From contig CASFYV010000021.1 of NCBI GenBank assembly GCA_949298985.1, positions 186,001 through 250,000 on the forward strand: 64,000 nucleotides of DNA, read 5' to 3'. Source of the stretch: an uncultured bacterium (lineage in GTDB: Bacteria; Cyanobacteriota; Vampirovibrionia; Gastranaerophilales; Gastranaerophilaceae). The notes below the pieces were generated by a model. The model saw only the letters and a program-made list of their open reading frames with translations, made no database searches and was not told the origin of the DNA. This document shows positions 16,511 to 25,440 of this stretch, in pieces. Numbering within the stretch: position 1 is the first letter of the stretch; the number at the start of each line of letters is the position of its first letter. The translations under genes and the position numbers were made by a program.

Positions 16511-17821
16511 TTATTCACTAATTTCAACTTCAAATTTCCTACCCCAAGGAAAAGAATATTTAAAGTCAGATTTGTAATCAAAAATTTTACTAAGTTTTTG
16601 CTCATATTTTTGTATCAAATTCTTAATATCCATTGGGTTCTCAATTAAAGCTCTAACATTTGCCTGATAAGCCCAATCATCTAAAAACCTAATCATTTGT
16701 AACTTTTTAAAAGCTTTGTCATTATATTTTTTAGCATTAAATTTAACTTTAATAGCAGCCAAAAGAGAACCTAAAGAATTAGCCGAAGTATTCCAAGCAG
16801 AATACCCATAAAACTTATTCAAACTAATCTTATCAATAAAATCATTAACAAAATTATTATCTGCACCGTTAGCAAACCTAACATCTGCTATAGCATACAT
16901 TTTATTAGGTTCAATAAAATTCTTATTATAAGGTTTAGTATCCCACCCCATAACTAATTCACCTTGATTTTCAATAAAATTATTTACCAGCAAAATCAAA
17001 TCAGCTTCGTTTTTATTAAAAACTTGCTTAAAACCACCTAGTTCCAATTGTCCTTGAACCGATTTTTCAATTGAAACATCTTCATAATTAGAAATACAAT
17101 TTTTATAATCAGGTTCTATAAATTCTACAAAAACCTTAATATCTTTTTTGATCGTACGACTTAATAAAGCTAAAGGAATTTCATCAGCACCCGTTTTTGT
17201 AATACCTCCAAGTTCTTCTAATTCTTTTGCTTCCTCAACATTAAACCCAAATTCTGCACAATCATCTTTTGAAAAAATCAAAGTTTCAAATAAACCTTCT
17301 TTTTGCCATTCAAGATACATTTTATTTATCTTAAAATTACGCTCTCTTGTCTTTATATAATCTTCTAATATTTCACTTGGAATTCCATTATTAATTTTTC
17401 CTCCGGAATATGAATATTCAAAAATTTTTTTTCCATAAATTTTCCAATACTCTTTTTCTTCCTCATTATAATTATTATTAGAAATTCTCATAATGCTGGA
17501 AAACGCATAAACCTTTTTCCCCACTAAAAAAGGCTTCAACTCTTCCATTCTACTTTTAATCATCTCAAAACTATCAGTAGATCTTCTTGAAGGAATTAAA
17601 CCTCCATAAGCCAAAGTATCAAGAGATAAAACCATACAATCATATTCAGGTAAACTTTCTATCCAATTAAAAATACCTTTTATATCAGCAACTTTTTTTA
17701 AATCTCCCAAAAATTCTCTAGGCGGAATAAAAAATTCTAAATCCTCATCAATTGCAACTATATCTTTAGCCAAATTATAACAAACAGGTCTATTATCAAT
17801 AGGAATAAAACAAATTTTCAT
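16511..17821 (-). CDS. DUF4127 family protein
   Basis: A 436-aa protein resembling the DUF4127 family: the start KICFIPIDNRPVCYNLAKDI and the segment VLSLDTLAYGGLIPSRRS are the clearest family marks. Members are usually near 500 aa, so this one is somewhat short but has no break. The family has no settled biochemistry; proteins of this kind are predicted cytoplasmic or exported enzymes with an alkaline-phosphatase-like or TIM-type fold, which is not proven. No signal peptide is present here. GGAGAAG precedes the ATG. Its placement beside surface-glycan genes hints at sugar or cell-wall metabolism, only by context. Confidence 0.75.
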   Translation of the reverse strand: MKICFIPIDNRPVCYNLAKDIVAIDEDLEFFIPPREFLGDLKKVADIKGIFNWIESLPEYDCMVLSLDTLAYGGLIPSRRSTDSFEMIKSRMEELKPFLVGKKVYAFSSIMRISNNNYNEEEKEYWKIYGKKIFEYSYSGGKINNGIPSEILEDYIKTRERNFKINKMYLEWQKEGLFETLIFSKDDCAEFGFNVEEAKELEELGGITKTGADEIPLALLSRTIKKDIKVFVEFIEPDYKNCISNYEDVSIEKSVQGQLELGGFKQVFNKNEADLILLVNNFIENQGELVMGWDTKPYNKNFIEPNKMYAIADVRFANGADNNFVNDFIDKISLNKFYGYSAWNTSANSLGSLLAAIKVKFNAKKYNDKAFKKLQMIRFLDDWAYQANVRALIENPMDIKNLIQKYEQKLSKIFDYKSDFKYSFPWGRKFEVEISE

Positions 17822-17850
17822 AAACTTCTCCAGATAACTTTATTTTAATA

Positions 17851-17886
17851 CAAAAAAGGCTTACACAGAAAATTCTTTGTAAGCCT
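17851..17886 (-). terminator. Terminator after the AMIN-domain gene
   Basis: On the minus strand AGGCTTACA pairs with TGTAAGCCT around a 12-nt loop, followed by TTTTTT. Confidence 0.9.
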
Positions 17887-17919
17887 AAAACCATCTCTCT
17901 TCTTATCTCTCTTCCAAAA

Positions 17920-18981
17920 TTAAGCTTTAATATTATTCTTAGTCAAACTAGCTTTCAACCCTTTAGCTAAATCATGACGACCACTTTTTTCATAAATAGC
18001 AGTCATTGATTCTAAAAATTTCAAATTATCAATATTAGGATTTGACTGATTTACAGGAGCAGTATTTACAGGAGTTGTATTCTTTTTAATACTAGGTTTA
18101 ACAGCAGTCTGTATATTTTGTTTTGGAGGCTGTACCATAGAAGCAACATGTTGTTCTGCTGGTTGATTAACATAATTTCTTAATCTTGGATTATGAACTT
18201 GTACAGGTGCTGACTCATATGGATTTCTATTTTCTCTTTGGTAAGCATTTAAACCATAATTAACAGTAGTAAAAGGTTTTTCTACATTAACATAAGAAGT
18301 ACCAATAGGTTGAGAACCTCTATACATTTCAATTTCACGTTCATTTAAACTTTGAGAAAGTCCGATTTTAATATCAGATTCTTTACGTTTAAACAATCTT
18401 GCAACTGCAAAAATTAATAAACCAATTAAACCGAAAGAAAACGCTTTATTTGCAGTGTCAGAAACAGTATCTTCATCAATAGAATCTTTTATACCTTCAA
18501 CTGCAGAAGAATTTTTTAATTTATCAAATAAAGGAGATGTTTTAGCTTGTGCTAAATCTTCATGATAAATAGGTGCATAACTTTCAACAGGATTACTTAA
18601 TTTCAAATTTTGAGTTTCTATTTTTTTAGGCGCAACAATTGGTGCTAAAGAATCAAAAGAAATACTTGTTCCTGCAGCATTTTCAGCTTGGAAAAAGATA
18701 TTCAACCCATTACCAGAAGGTTCTACCATAACAGTATCAACATTAGATACATTATTATAAATTGTATTCAAATTCTTAGAAGCTCTTATATCCTTCAAAT
18801 CTAAACTAATTTGATTAGGTGCTTTTACAGTTTTCTTAACATCAACCGCTTTATCCGCAACTAAAACTATATTATAAGTATCTTTAACAGGAACAATTTC
18901 AATTGTCTGTAAAACATTATCTTCTGCTAAAACACTTAACATTGATAAAAACATTCCAAAAAATAACAACGTTTTCTTCAT
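17920..18981 (-). CDS. Exported AMIN-domain protein with C-terminal-half membrane helix
   Basis: A 353-aa protein when started at ATG 18981 (MKKTLLFFGM), preferred because GGGAGAGAGAG lies upstream and it yields a normal signal peptide ending near VLA|ED. Residues about 22-115 fit an AMIN domain (TIEIVPVKDTYNIVLVADK, then PNQISLDLKDIRAS and NGLNIFFQ), a peptidoglycan- or periplasm-binding module found in PilQ and AmiC proteins. A helix AFSFGLIGLLIFAVARLF followed by KRKE lies near residue 185, so the Pro/Gln-rich C-terminal part should be cytoplasmic. It could link the wall to the pilus or division machinery. A palindromic operator overlaps its predicted -35 region. Confidence 0.7.
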   Translation of the reverse strand: MKKTLLFFGMFLSMLSVLAEDNVLQTIEIVPVKDTYNIVLVADKAVDVKKTVKAPNQISLDLKDIRASKNLNTIYNNVSNVDTVMVEPSGNGLNIFFQAENAAGTSISFDSLAPIVAPKKIETQNLKLSNPVESYAPIYHEDLAQAKTSPLFDKLKNSSAVEGIKDSIDEDTVSDTANKAFSFGLIGLLIFAVARLFKRKESDIKIGLSQSLNEREIEMYRGSQPIGTSYVNVEKPFTTVNYGLNAYQRENRNPYESAPVQVHNPRLRNYVNQPAEQHVASMVQPPKQNIQTAVKPSIKKNTTPVNTAPVNQSNPNIDNLKFLESMTAIYEKSGRHDLAKGLKASLTKNNIKA

Positions 18982-19070
18982 AAAATATACTCTCTCTCCC
19001 TTTGATATTAGTGTACTAGATAGGCATGCCAATGCCATCAATCAGGAGATTATATTTTCATACATTCAAT

Positions 19071-19088
19071 ATAGACCATATGGTCTAT
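19071..19088. promoter_or_regulatory. Perfect 18-bp palindrome, probable repressor/activator operator
   Basis: ATAGACCATATGGTCTAT is fully palindromic. A minus-strand TATAAT at 19049-19054 lies 17 bp away, so the palindrome covers the -35 position of the AMIN gene, and it lies 24 bp upstream of the gmhA -35. A half site (GGTCTA) recurs near 19170 just after the gmhA start of transcription. The form fits a dimeric helix-turn-helix regulator such as TetR-type proteins. Confidence 0.6.
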
Positions 19089-19111
19089 TAATTGAAAAAA
19101 TAAAAAAATAT

Positions 19112-19140
19112 TTGCAAAAAGTTCATATTACTATGATAAT
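19112..19140 (+). promoter_or_regulatory. Promoter of the gmhA-like gene
   Basis: TTGCAA at 19112-19117 and GATAAT at 19135-19140 are 17 bp apart. The leader of about 50 nt contains AAAGG before the ATG at 19196. Confidence 0.65.
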
Positions 19141-19195
19141 AAATATACAAAATAAAAATAAAAAAATAGTGGTCTAAATAAAGGATTTTTTGTTT

Positions 19196-19771
19196 ATGAA
19201 TATCAAAGAGGATATAAATAATTCACTTAATCAAATTACTAAATATTTACAAGACTTGGGTGAAAAAACTGAAATTATAGAATTAATTTCAGAAACAATA
19301 ATTGACTCACTAACGAGTGAAAACAAAATAATCTTTTGTGGCAACGGCGGTTCTGCAGCAATATCTCAGCACTTATCTGCAGAATTAATGGGTAAATATA
19401 AACTTGATAGGACACCTCTTGCATCACTAAGTTTAACCACAGACACCTCTGCAATCACTGCGATAGCAAATGACTACGGGTTTGAACATATTTTTTCTCG
19501 ACAACTCAAAGGTATTGGAAAAAAAGGTGATGTATTAATTGCAATTTCCGGTTCAGGAAATTCAAAAAATTTAATAGAAGTATTAAAAACAGCCAACAGT
19601 ATGGGGATTAAAACAATTTCTCTTACAGGTGAAACCGGTGGAGAAATGAAAAATTTTTCAGATATTACGCTAAATGTACCATCTAAAATAACAAATTATA
19701 TTCAAGAGCAACATTTAATAGTAGGTCATATTATTTGTGGAATCGTTGAAAATCATTTTTTCAAAAAATAA
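19196..19771 (+). CDS. gmhA: Phosphoheptose isomerase (sedoheptulose-7-phosphate isomerase)
   Basis: A 191-aa SIS-domain protein when started at ATG 19196; an in-frame TTG lies two codons upstream. It has the GmhA signatures IIFCGNGGSAAISQHLSAEL (about 43-62), DTSAITAIANDYGFEHIF, AISGSGNSKNLIEVLKTA and the C-terminal QEQHLIVGHIICGIVE, including the catalytic His of the last segment. The enzyme converts sedoheptulose 7-phosphate to D-glycero-D-manno-heptose 7-phosphate, the first step to ADP-heptose for LPS core. This agrees with the GT9 heptosyltransferase-like gene at 12770. No other heptose genes are in the window. It has its own promoter and terminator. Confidence 0.92.
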   Translation: MNIKEDINNSLNQITKYLQDLGEKTEIIELISETIIDSLTSENKIIFCGNGGSAAISQHLSAELMGKYKLDRTPLASLSLTTDTSAITAIANDYGFEHIFSRQLKGIGKKGDVLIAISGSGNSKNLIEVLKTANSMGIKTISLTGETGGEMKNFSDITLNVPSKITNYIQEQHLIVGHIICGIVENHFFKK

Positions 19772-19800
19772 ATGGGAGCCATTTAACTCCCATTTATTTT
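19767..19800. terminator. Terminator between convergent gmhA and malQ-like genes
   Basis: AATAAATGGGAG pairs with CTCCCATTTATT around an 8-nt loop, with T-rich sequence after it on the plus strand. It overlaps the gmhA stop codon and may serve both strands. Confidence 0.85.
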
Positions 19801-19820
19801 ATATTATCCAATCTAAATAA

Positions 19821-21689
19821 CTAAGAAAGTTTTTCAATCAAACTTGCATATTTAGAAGCAAATTCCTTGCCTCTTGCAATAATTGCAGCTTTCAAAATTG
19901 CATGCAAATCAATCGGAGTTAAATCTTCAAAATTATTAGGTAATCTTAAAGACCAATTTTGATCTCCTGAAGTCCCAGGACGATTATAAACATCTTTAAT
20001 TTGAAAGAAATCAGTAAAGAACATTTGAACATTTTTTGCTTTTGAAGCAAAAATTTCAGTTAACTTAACAAAAGTCAAATACTCTTTATCTTGAGTTAAT
20101 CTAACAATAATATCATCCTTATTTTCAGCTTCAGCAAATAAATCTTCAACTAAATTCTTAGCGTGTAAATAACCTTCGTGAGTATTAATCATACTTTCAG
20201 CCCACATTGCAATTGGATTATTATCATGAGTTCCAACCATATTCCAAACATTCTCTGTAATATTTTTACAACGATAAGGATGCTCAGGTTTTTCAGGAAC
20301 TACAAACTGTGTTAATCTCATTCCTTGTAAACCATATTTCTTCATAACAGCATCTACAGGATTTGTTAATGTACCCAAATCTTCACAAACAATTGCATTT
20401 TTATCTAATCCGCATTCTTCAGCAGCAGCAATAACAATTTTTTCTACTAATCTGCCATACAAAGAAATTTGTTCATCAGATAAGCTCTTAACACGTTTTT
20501 CTTTATCAGCTTCTAAGGTTAAATCTAAATCTTCATATTTTGCAATTGCATACTTATAAAGTTCAGAATGTTCAGGAGAAGAATATAATCTACCCGCACC
20601 TTCTTCACACATAGGTTTTTTCCCAACTTTATAAACCCAAGGATCAATCAAACCGACAATATGGTCAATTCTAACTCCGCCAGGATTTTCTTGAAACATT
20701 TTCTTATAAAGACGTTTCATTAATATACCGCCTTCACCTAATGAACCATCAGAATTAAACATTTTTTCAGGATCCATAACAGGGAAGCCCCAAGCTTGTC
20801 CATCTTTTGAAAAATAATCAGGAGGACAACCTAAATACCAACCTTCTAAGAATAATGATTGATAAGCCCAAGCATCTCTATCAGAAAAAGCAACTTGTCT
20901 ATCTGCTATCATTCTTATGTTTTTAGATAATGCATATTTTTTAGTTTCTTCATTTTGAACTTCTAAAACAAACTGACAGAATTTATAAAAATCAATTTCA
21001 TCAGCATACTTATCTTTTATTTCTTTTATTCTTGCTTCATAAAGTTTCTTTTCTTCATCATTTTTCGGATTTTTTAGATTCTTATCAATTTCGTTTTCCC
21101 AAGTGTACCAAAAATCGTTATCATTTTCGATAGAAAGAGCTTCATATAAAGAATCATTATCTAACCAAAAATCATTTTCTTTTTTAAATTTATCAAAATC
21201 TTTCTTTAAAGAAGATCCAAATAAACCGCTGCTTAAATCTTTAAAATTATTCCAAGCTTCTTTTAAAGCTTCATTCTGAGCTTTCATAATATAAGAATAA
21301 GCTGTTTTACCTTGATTTTGATTAGGATTATTATTAACAACTTTTTCAAAAGAAGCTTGTGACAAAATATTTTCCCATTTTTTCTCAGTTAATTGTTTTA
21401 AATCAATGAATAAAGGATTTCCTGAGAAAATTGTACCTGTATAAGGAGAAGAATCTGAACTTTTAGTTTTCCCTGCAGGTCCAAGCTGAATAGCATTAAA
21501 AATACCAGACGCATAATCAATTAAAGAATGCCCTGATTTTGAATTAAATGTTCCAAAACCTGTATCTTCACCATTAGCAGATGGAAAACTGCTTCCGTGA
21601 ATTATCAAAGCTAAATTTTCTTTTCCTAAAGCTTTTAAAGCTTCTGCTACTAATTTTGTATCTATTTTTTGTGATGTTAAACAGACCAT
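19821..21689 (-). CDS. malQ: 4-alpha-glucanotransferase (GH77, amylomaltase)
   Basis: A 622-aa GH77 enzyme. Marks are GGVRIDHIVGLIDPW (catalytic nucleophile Asp in R-I-D-H), AIVCEDLGTLT (acid/base Glu in E-D-L-G), and MVGTHDNNPIAMW (transition-state Asp in T-H-D-N). It disproportionates maltooligosaccharides or glycogen-derived glucans in the cytoplasm. At 622 aa it is longer than the usual 500, because of an insertion of about 120 lysine/glutamate-rich residues in the first third (about 120-250). AAAGGAG precedes the ATG at 21689. No other glycogen gene is adjacent. The first 60 residues (IIHGSSFPS, GFGTFNSKSG) also match this family's N-terminal region. Confidence 0.92.
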   Translation of the reverse strand: MVCLTSQKIDTKLVAEALKALGKENLALIIHGSSFPSANGEDTGFGTFNSKSGHSLIDYASGIFNAIQLGPAGKTKSSDSSPYTGTIFSGNPLFIDLKQLTEKKWENILSQASFEKVVNNNPNQNQGKTAYSYIMKAQNEALKEAWNNFKDLSSGLFGSSLKKDFDKFKKENDFWLDNDSLYEALSIENDNDFWYTWENEIDKNLKNPKNDEEKKLYEARIKEIKDKYADEIDFYKFCQFVLEVQNEETKKYALSKNIRMIADRQVAFSDRDAWAYQSLFLEGWYLGCPPDYFSKDGQAWGFPVMDPEKMFNSDGSLGEGGILMKRLYKKMFQENPGGVRIDHIVGLIDPWVYKVGKKPMCEEGAGRLYSSPEHSELYKYAIAKYEDLDLTLEADKEKRVKSLSDEQISLYGRLVEKIVIAAAEECGLDKNAIVCEDLGTLTNPVDAVMKKYGLQGMRLTQFVVPEKPEHPYRCKNITENVWNMVGTHDNNPIAMWAESMINTHEGYLHAKNLVEDLFAEAENKDDIIVRLTQDKEYLTFVKLTEIFASKAKNVQMFFTDFFQIKDVYNRPGTSGDQNWSLRLPNNFEDLTPIDLHAILKAAIIARGKEFASKYASLIEKLS

Positions 21690-21864
21690 ATATATTTACT
21701 CCTTTTCTTCTTCATTTTGAAGTTTATCATTTATATAAACTTATTTCAATAAATTGTAAATTTAAGCAAATAAAATTTATCAATTAATTTACATTTTCAA
21801 AATATCTCAAATCTCTGTGAAACAAATAGTTATTCTTAGCTAATTTATGATATAATCATCAAGT

Positions 21865-22929
21865 ATGAAAAGAATATTCAAGAAGATTTTTTCTAAAGTA
21901 ACTTTAATAATTTTAGTTTGCGTACTAGCTCTTTTAGCTTTTTTCTTTTGGGGTTGGATAGAAAAACAAATTAATAAAGCTAAAGGTACTTATTATATCT
22001 ATCGAGGAGATCAAGCTTATTACCAAAATAATATTGCTAAAACTTTAGAATATTATAATTCAGGTTTAGAATTATACCCTGAACATTATGAAGCTTGGTT
22101 TAACTTGGGTAATATTTATACGGTTTATGAAGACTATTATTCAGCAATTGATGCTTATGAACATGCAATAAAATACAACCCAAATTATGTTTTAGCAAGA
22201 ATGAATTTAGGTATAATTTATTCAGAAAATTTAGGTTTATTTGACGAAGCTATAGAACAATTTGACGCAATTCCAAAAATAAAAATTTTCAAATTATGGA
22301 TACCATTTGTTTACAGTAATATAAAAAGTGTTCCTGCAAATAAAGGAATTGCTTATTATAACAAAGGAGTTGCCTACAAAAAGAAAGCCATGTATCTTCC
22401 TTTGGATAAAAGATATTTAACATATAAGTACTTAGGTGAATCTGTTGAAGCATACAAAAAAGCTCTTAAATATTTAAAAAATAATTATGATGTTTATTAT
22501 AATAAAGCAGTTGCACATCATCTAAGAGGAGATTTTAGAGAAGCCGGTTTAGACTACTGTAAAGCTATAAAAATAGAGCCTATGAAATACGAAGCTCATT
22601 ATAATTTGGCAGTACTATTAAAAGGTTTGCATAGATATAGAGATTCAGTTGATGAACTACAAAAAGCTGCAATGCTAATCTTAGAAGATCCTGATACTAC
22701 AAATTTACAATCAGCTTACATATTTAATTTACTTAACGATGTCACAAGGAATTTTATTTCCAGTCAAGAATATTATTCTCAACGTTTATCGGATGAACCT
22801 ACTACAGCTTTATCTTATACATATGTAAATGGTAAAATCGTTCCTGATGAAGAATTTGATAAAGCTATTATAGAAAATTTTAAATCTTGTGCAGGATTTG
22901 AATATTTTAATGAGGAAGAAGAATTTTAA
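21865..22929 (+). CDS. Membrane-anchored TPR protein
   Basis: A 354-aa protein with an N-terminal basic stretch and one membrane helix (residues about 13-31, VTLIILVCVLALLAFFFW), then TPR units: YRGDQAYYQNNIAKTLEYYN, AWFNLGNIYTVYEDYYSAID, MNLGIIYSENLGLFDEAIEQ, and later YYNKAVAHHLRGDFREAGLD. The TPR part probably faces the periplasm or cytoplasm at the membrane surface; orientation by the positive-inside rule puts it outside. TATAAT at 21851-21856 ends 8 bp before the ATG, so the mRNA looks leaderless. It is the first gene of an operon with a diguanylate cyclase, TsaE and TsaB, overlapping the cyclase by 1 bp. Confidence 0.85.
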   Translation: MKRIFKKIFSKVTLIILVCVLALLAFFFWGWIEKQINKAKGTYYIYRGDQAYYQNNIAKTLEYYNSGLELYPEHYEAWFNLGNIYTVYEDYYSAIDAYEHAIKYNPNYVLARMNLGIIYSENLGLFDEAIEQFDAIPKIKIFKLWIPFVYSNIKSVPANKGIAYYNKGVAYKKKAMYLPLDKRYLTYKYLGESVEAYKKALKYLKNNYDVYYNKAVAHHLRGDFREAGLDYCKAIKIEPMKYEAHYNLAVLLKGLHRYRDSVDELQKAAMLILEDPDTTNLQSAYIFNLLNDVTRNFISSQEYYSQRLSDEPTTALSYTYVNGKIVPDEEFDKAIIENFKSCAGFEYFNEEEEF

Positions 22930-24326
22930 TGAACAATAAAGACTTTTTATTTTTATCAAGAATTTCTAATACTTTAACAAAAGAATTCGATATTTCTGAA
23001 TTAGATTTTAATTTAAAGAAAGAATTTTCTGAATTTATTAAATTTGAAAATTTAAATTTATACGTTTTTGATGAAATAACTAATACGTTAAGAAATTGCG
23101 GAAATAATTGGAATATTATTAACGATAATGATGAAGTTTATGAAGCTTTTGAAAATCTTAAAGAAAATGATTTCATAATCAATAAAAAAGCTTATAAAAT
23201 TCCGGCTCAAATTGGAGATATTTCTATTAAAATAAATTCTCTAATCATACCTTTACTCAAAGGAGAAAATATTTTCGGATTAATAAAATTAGAATTTCAC
23301 AATGAAGAAACCTTAAACACATATTTCTTACAAATAATGAAAATTTTTGCTACAGAAATTTCTTTGAAAATACAAAATATCGTATTAAATGAACAATCAA
23401 AAATTAATGTTGATTTTCATGATTCAATGAAAAATATTGCAAAAATAATAGAAACTCAATATGAATTAAATTATATAGTTCCTCTAATTGGAGAAATGTT
23501 AGACAGATTTATTTCAGATCATTTGATTTATATATTTTTAAAACAGGATGAAAAATTTAATCTTGTTTGGCCAAAGGCTTGCAATGATGAAAGAATTTAT
23601 GAGATTTTATCTAAATTAAATAATAATACTGAATATCTTTTAACAAATGATAATAAAATTGGAGCATTCCCGCTAATGTCTGAAAATGAAATTACAGGAT
23701 GTATTGTTGCAAGAAGTACATTAGATTCCCTATCAAAAAGAGATATCAGTTACTTGGAACAGTTAACAAGACAATCTGCAATTACGATAAATAGAGCTAA
23801 TACTTATTCAAAAGTTTTACAATATGCGACATTAGATGCTTTAACAAATTTAAATAACCGCAGACAATTTGAAGTTCGTTTAGGTCAAGAAATTGCGACT
23901 ACCAAACGTCAAAAAAATCCACTATGTGCAATGATGATTGATATCGACTTTTTCAAAAAAGTCAATGACACCTACGGTCACGCAAGCGGAGATATTGTTT
24001 TAAGAACAGTAGCACAGATAATTAAAGAACACTTAAGAGAATCTGATATCCCTTCAAGATATGGCGGAGAAGAATTTGCTATCCTTCTTCCATATACTCA
24101 TATAGAAGAAGCCCAAATAGTAGGAGAACGTCTTAGAAAAGCTGTTGAGGAAACGCCAATTTGTCTTGACAAACAAAATATAAATGTCACAATTAGTATG
24201 GGACTTGCCGAATTAGACTCTAATGAGAGTGGTGAAGATTTATTCAAAAGAGCAGATAAAGCTCTATATGAAGCAAAAGAAAGCGGAAGGAACAGGGTAT
24301 GTTTAAACAAAAATGCCAAACCTTAG
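22929..24326 (+). CDS. Diguanylate cyclase with N-terminal GAF-like sensor regions
   Basis: A 465-aa cytoplasmic protein. The C-terminal GGDEF domain (about 300-460) is complete: DALTNLNNRRQFEVRL, the metal-binding MIDIDFFKKVNDTYGH, and the active site RYGGEEFAILLP. The inhibitory I-site R-x-x-D lies five residues before it (RESD), so product feedback is expected. The first 290 residues look like one or two GAF domains, ending in the usual linker SYLEQLTRQSAITINRANTYSK. It should make c-di-GMP in response to an unknown cytoplasmic signal. It overlaps the TPR gene by 1 bp and TsaE by 28 bp, so it sits in one transcriptional unit with a tRNA-modification pair. Confidence 0.93.
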   Translation: MNNKDFLFLSRISNTLTKEFDISELDFNLKKEFSEFIKFENLNLYVFDEITNTLRNCGNNWNIINDNDEVYEAFENLKENDFIINKKAYKIPAQIGDISIKINSLIIPLLKGENIFGLIKLEFHNEETLNTYFLQIMKIFATEISLKIQNIVLNEQSKINVDFHDSMKNIAKIIETQYELNYIVPLIGEMLDRFISDHLIYIFLKQDEKFNLVWPKACNDERIYEILSKLNNNTEYLLTNDNKIGAFPLMSENEITGCIVARSTLDSLSKRDISYLEQLTRQSAITINRANTYSKVLQYATLDALTNLNNRRQFEVRLGQEIATTKRQKNPLCAMMIDIDFFKKVNDTYGHASGDIVLRTVAQIIKEHLRESDIPSRYGGEEFAILLPYTHIEEAQIVGERLRKAVEETPICLDKQNINVTISMGLAELDSNESGEDLFKRADKALYEAKESGRNRVCLNKNAKP

Positions 24327-24757
24327 ATGATACTAAAAAGTTAGCATATAAATTTGCAAAACTCGTTGAAAAAGACGGTTGTTTTGTTAATTTATTTGGA
24401 GAAATCGGAGCTGGAAAAACAGCTTTTGTTAAACTTGTTGCTGAAGCTTTAGGTATAAAAGAAAAAGTAACCAGCCCAAGTTTTGTTATTCTTAATGAAT
24501 ACCATAGTGCTTCAATTCCAGTTTATCATTTTGATTTATATAGACTTGAACACACTGGAATAAAAACAATTACAGATGAATTAAGAGAATATTCTTACGG
24601 TAAAAAAATTACATTCGTAGAATGGGCAGAATTCTCTCAAGGAGAGCTACCTTTTGAAAGAATTGAAATAAATGTAACATATGATGACGATGACAGCAGA
24701 ATTTATGAATTTAAGTCAATCGGAAAAGATGAAATTATAGAAGGACTAAAAAATTGA
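24299..24757 (+). CDS. tsaE: tRNA threonylcarbamoyladenosine biosynthesis ATPase TsaE
   Basis: A 152-aa P-loop protein with Walker A GEIGAGKT at residues 34-41, VTSPSFVILNEY, HFDLYRL and the Walker-B-like FVEWAE, all standard for TsaE. It drives the TsaB-TsaD complex that makes t6A at position 37 of ANN-decoding tRNAs. The start overlaps the cyclase gene by 28 bp and the stop overlaps TsaB by 4 bp. Position directly before TsaB supports the assignment. TsaD is not in the window. Confidence 0.95.
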   Translation: MFKQKCQTLDDTKKLAYKFAKLVEKDGCFVNLFGEIGAGKTAFVKLVAEALGIKEKVTSPSFVILNEYHSASIPVYHFDLYRLEHTGIKTITDELREYSYGKKITFVEWAEFSQGELPFERIEINVTYDDDDSRIYEFKSIGKDEIIEGLKN

Positions 24758-25368
24758 AAATATTAGCTTTTGATACTTGTCTTGACAAGACTTATATTAC
24801 TTTAAGTGAAGATAGTAAAATTATTGAAAGTAAAATAATTTTATCAAATAGCGAGAATTACCATTCAGCATATCTTATTTCGACTATTGTTGAAATTCTA
24901 AAATCTAATAAAATAGAGCCTAAAGATATTGATATGATTGCAACAGATATAGGCCCGGGAAGTTTTACAGGAATACGAGCTTGTACTACAGTTGCTAGAG
25001 TTTTAGCTCAACAATTAGATATAAAAGCTGTTGGAGTTTCTTCTTTAGAAATATTATCAAAAATTTTAGAAGGAAATGATTTAGTAGCCCTAGATGCTCG
25101 TAAAAATAAAGCTTATATTTTTGATGGAAAAATTTTAGGTGCTGTAGAACTTGAAGAAGTTGATAAAATTGTAAAAGGTAGAAGAGTTATTTCTGATAAC
25201 AGTTTGTATGCAAGATTGAAGGAAAATGCTGACGAAGTTATTTCTTATCAACAAAATGAATATCCACTTGGCGAAATACTTGCAAAACTGGCATTAGAAA
25301 AAACAGAAACTGATTGGAGAAAACTAAAACCTTTATACATTCAACCGCCTCCTGTTTTTGGAAAATAA
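24754..25368 (+). CDS. tsaB: tRNA threonylcarbamoyladenosine biosynthesis protein TsaB
   Basis: A 204-aa ASKHA-fold protein, somewhat shorter than the usual 220-230. Marks are ILAFDTCLDKTYITL, the G-P-G-S-F-T-G-I-R motif (ATDIGPGSFTGIRACT, about 66-81) and VGVSSLEIL. It is the scaffold partner of TsaD in t6A synthesis. The start codon is TTG at 24754, inside the TsaE stop overlap (TTGA), so translation is probably coupled. Confidence 0.93.
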   Translation: MKILAFDTCLDKTYITLSEDSKIIESKIILSNSENYHSAYLISTIVEILKSNKIEPKDIDMIATDIGPGSFTGIRACTTVARVLAQQLDIKAVGVSSLEILSKILEGNDLVALDARKNKAYIFDGKILGAVELEEVDKIVKGRRVISDNSLYARLKENADEVISYQQNEYPLGEILAKLALEKTETDWRKLKPLYIQPPPVFGK

Positions 25369-25440
25369 AAATCAATTGTCTGGTTGTATTATTGCAGAAA
25401 AAATTTTATTAAGATATTTTATTGGTGAGGAGAAAGCTAA

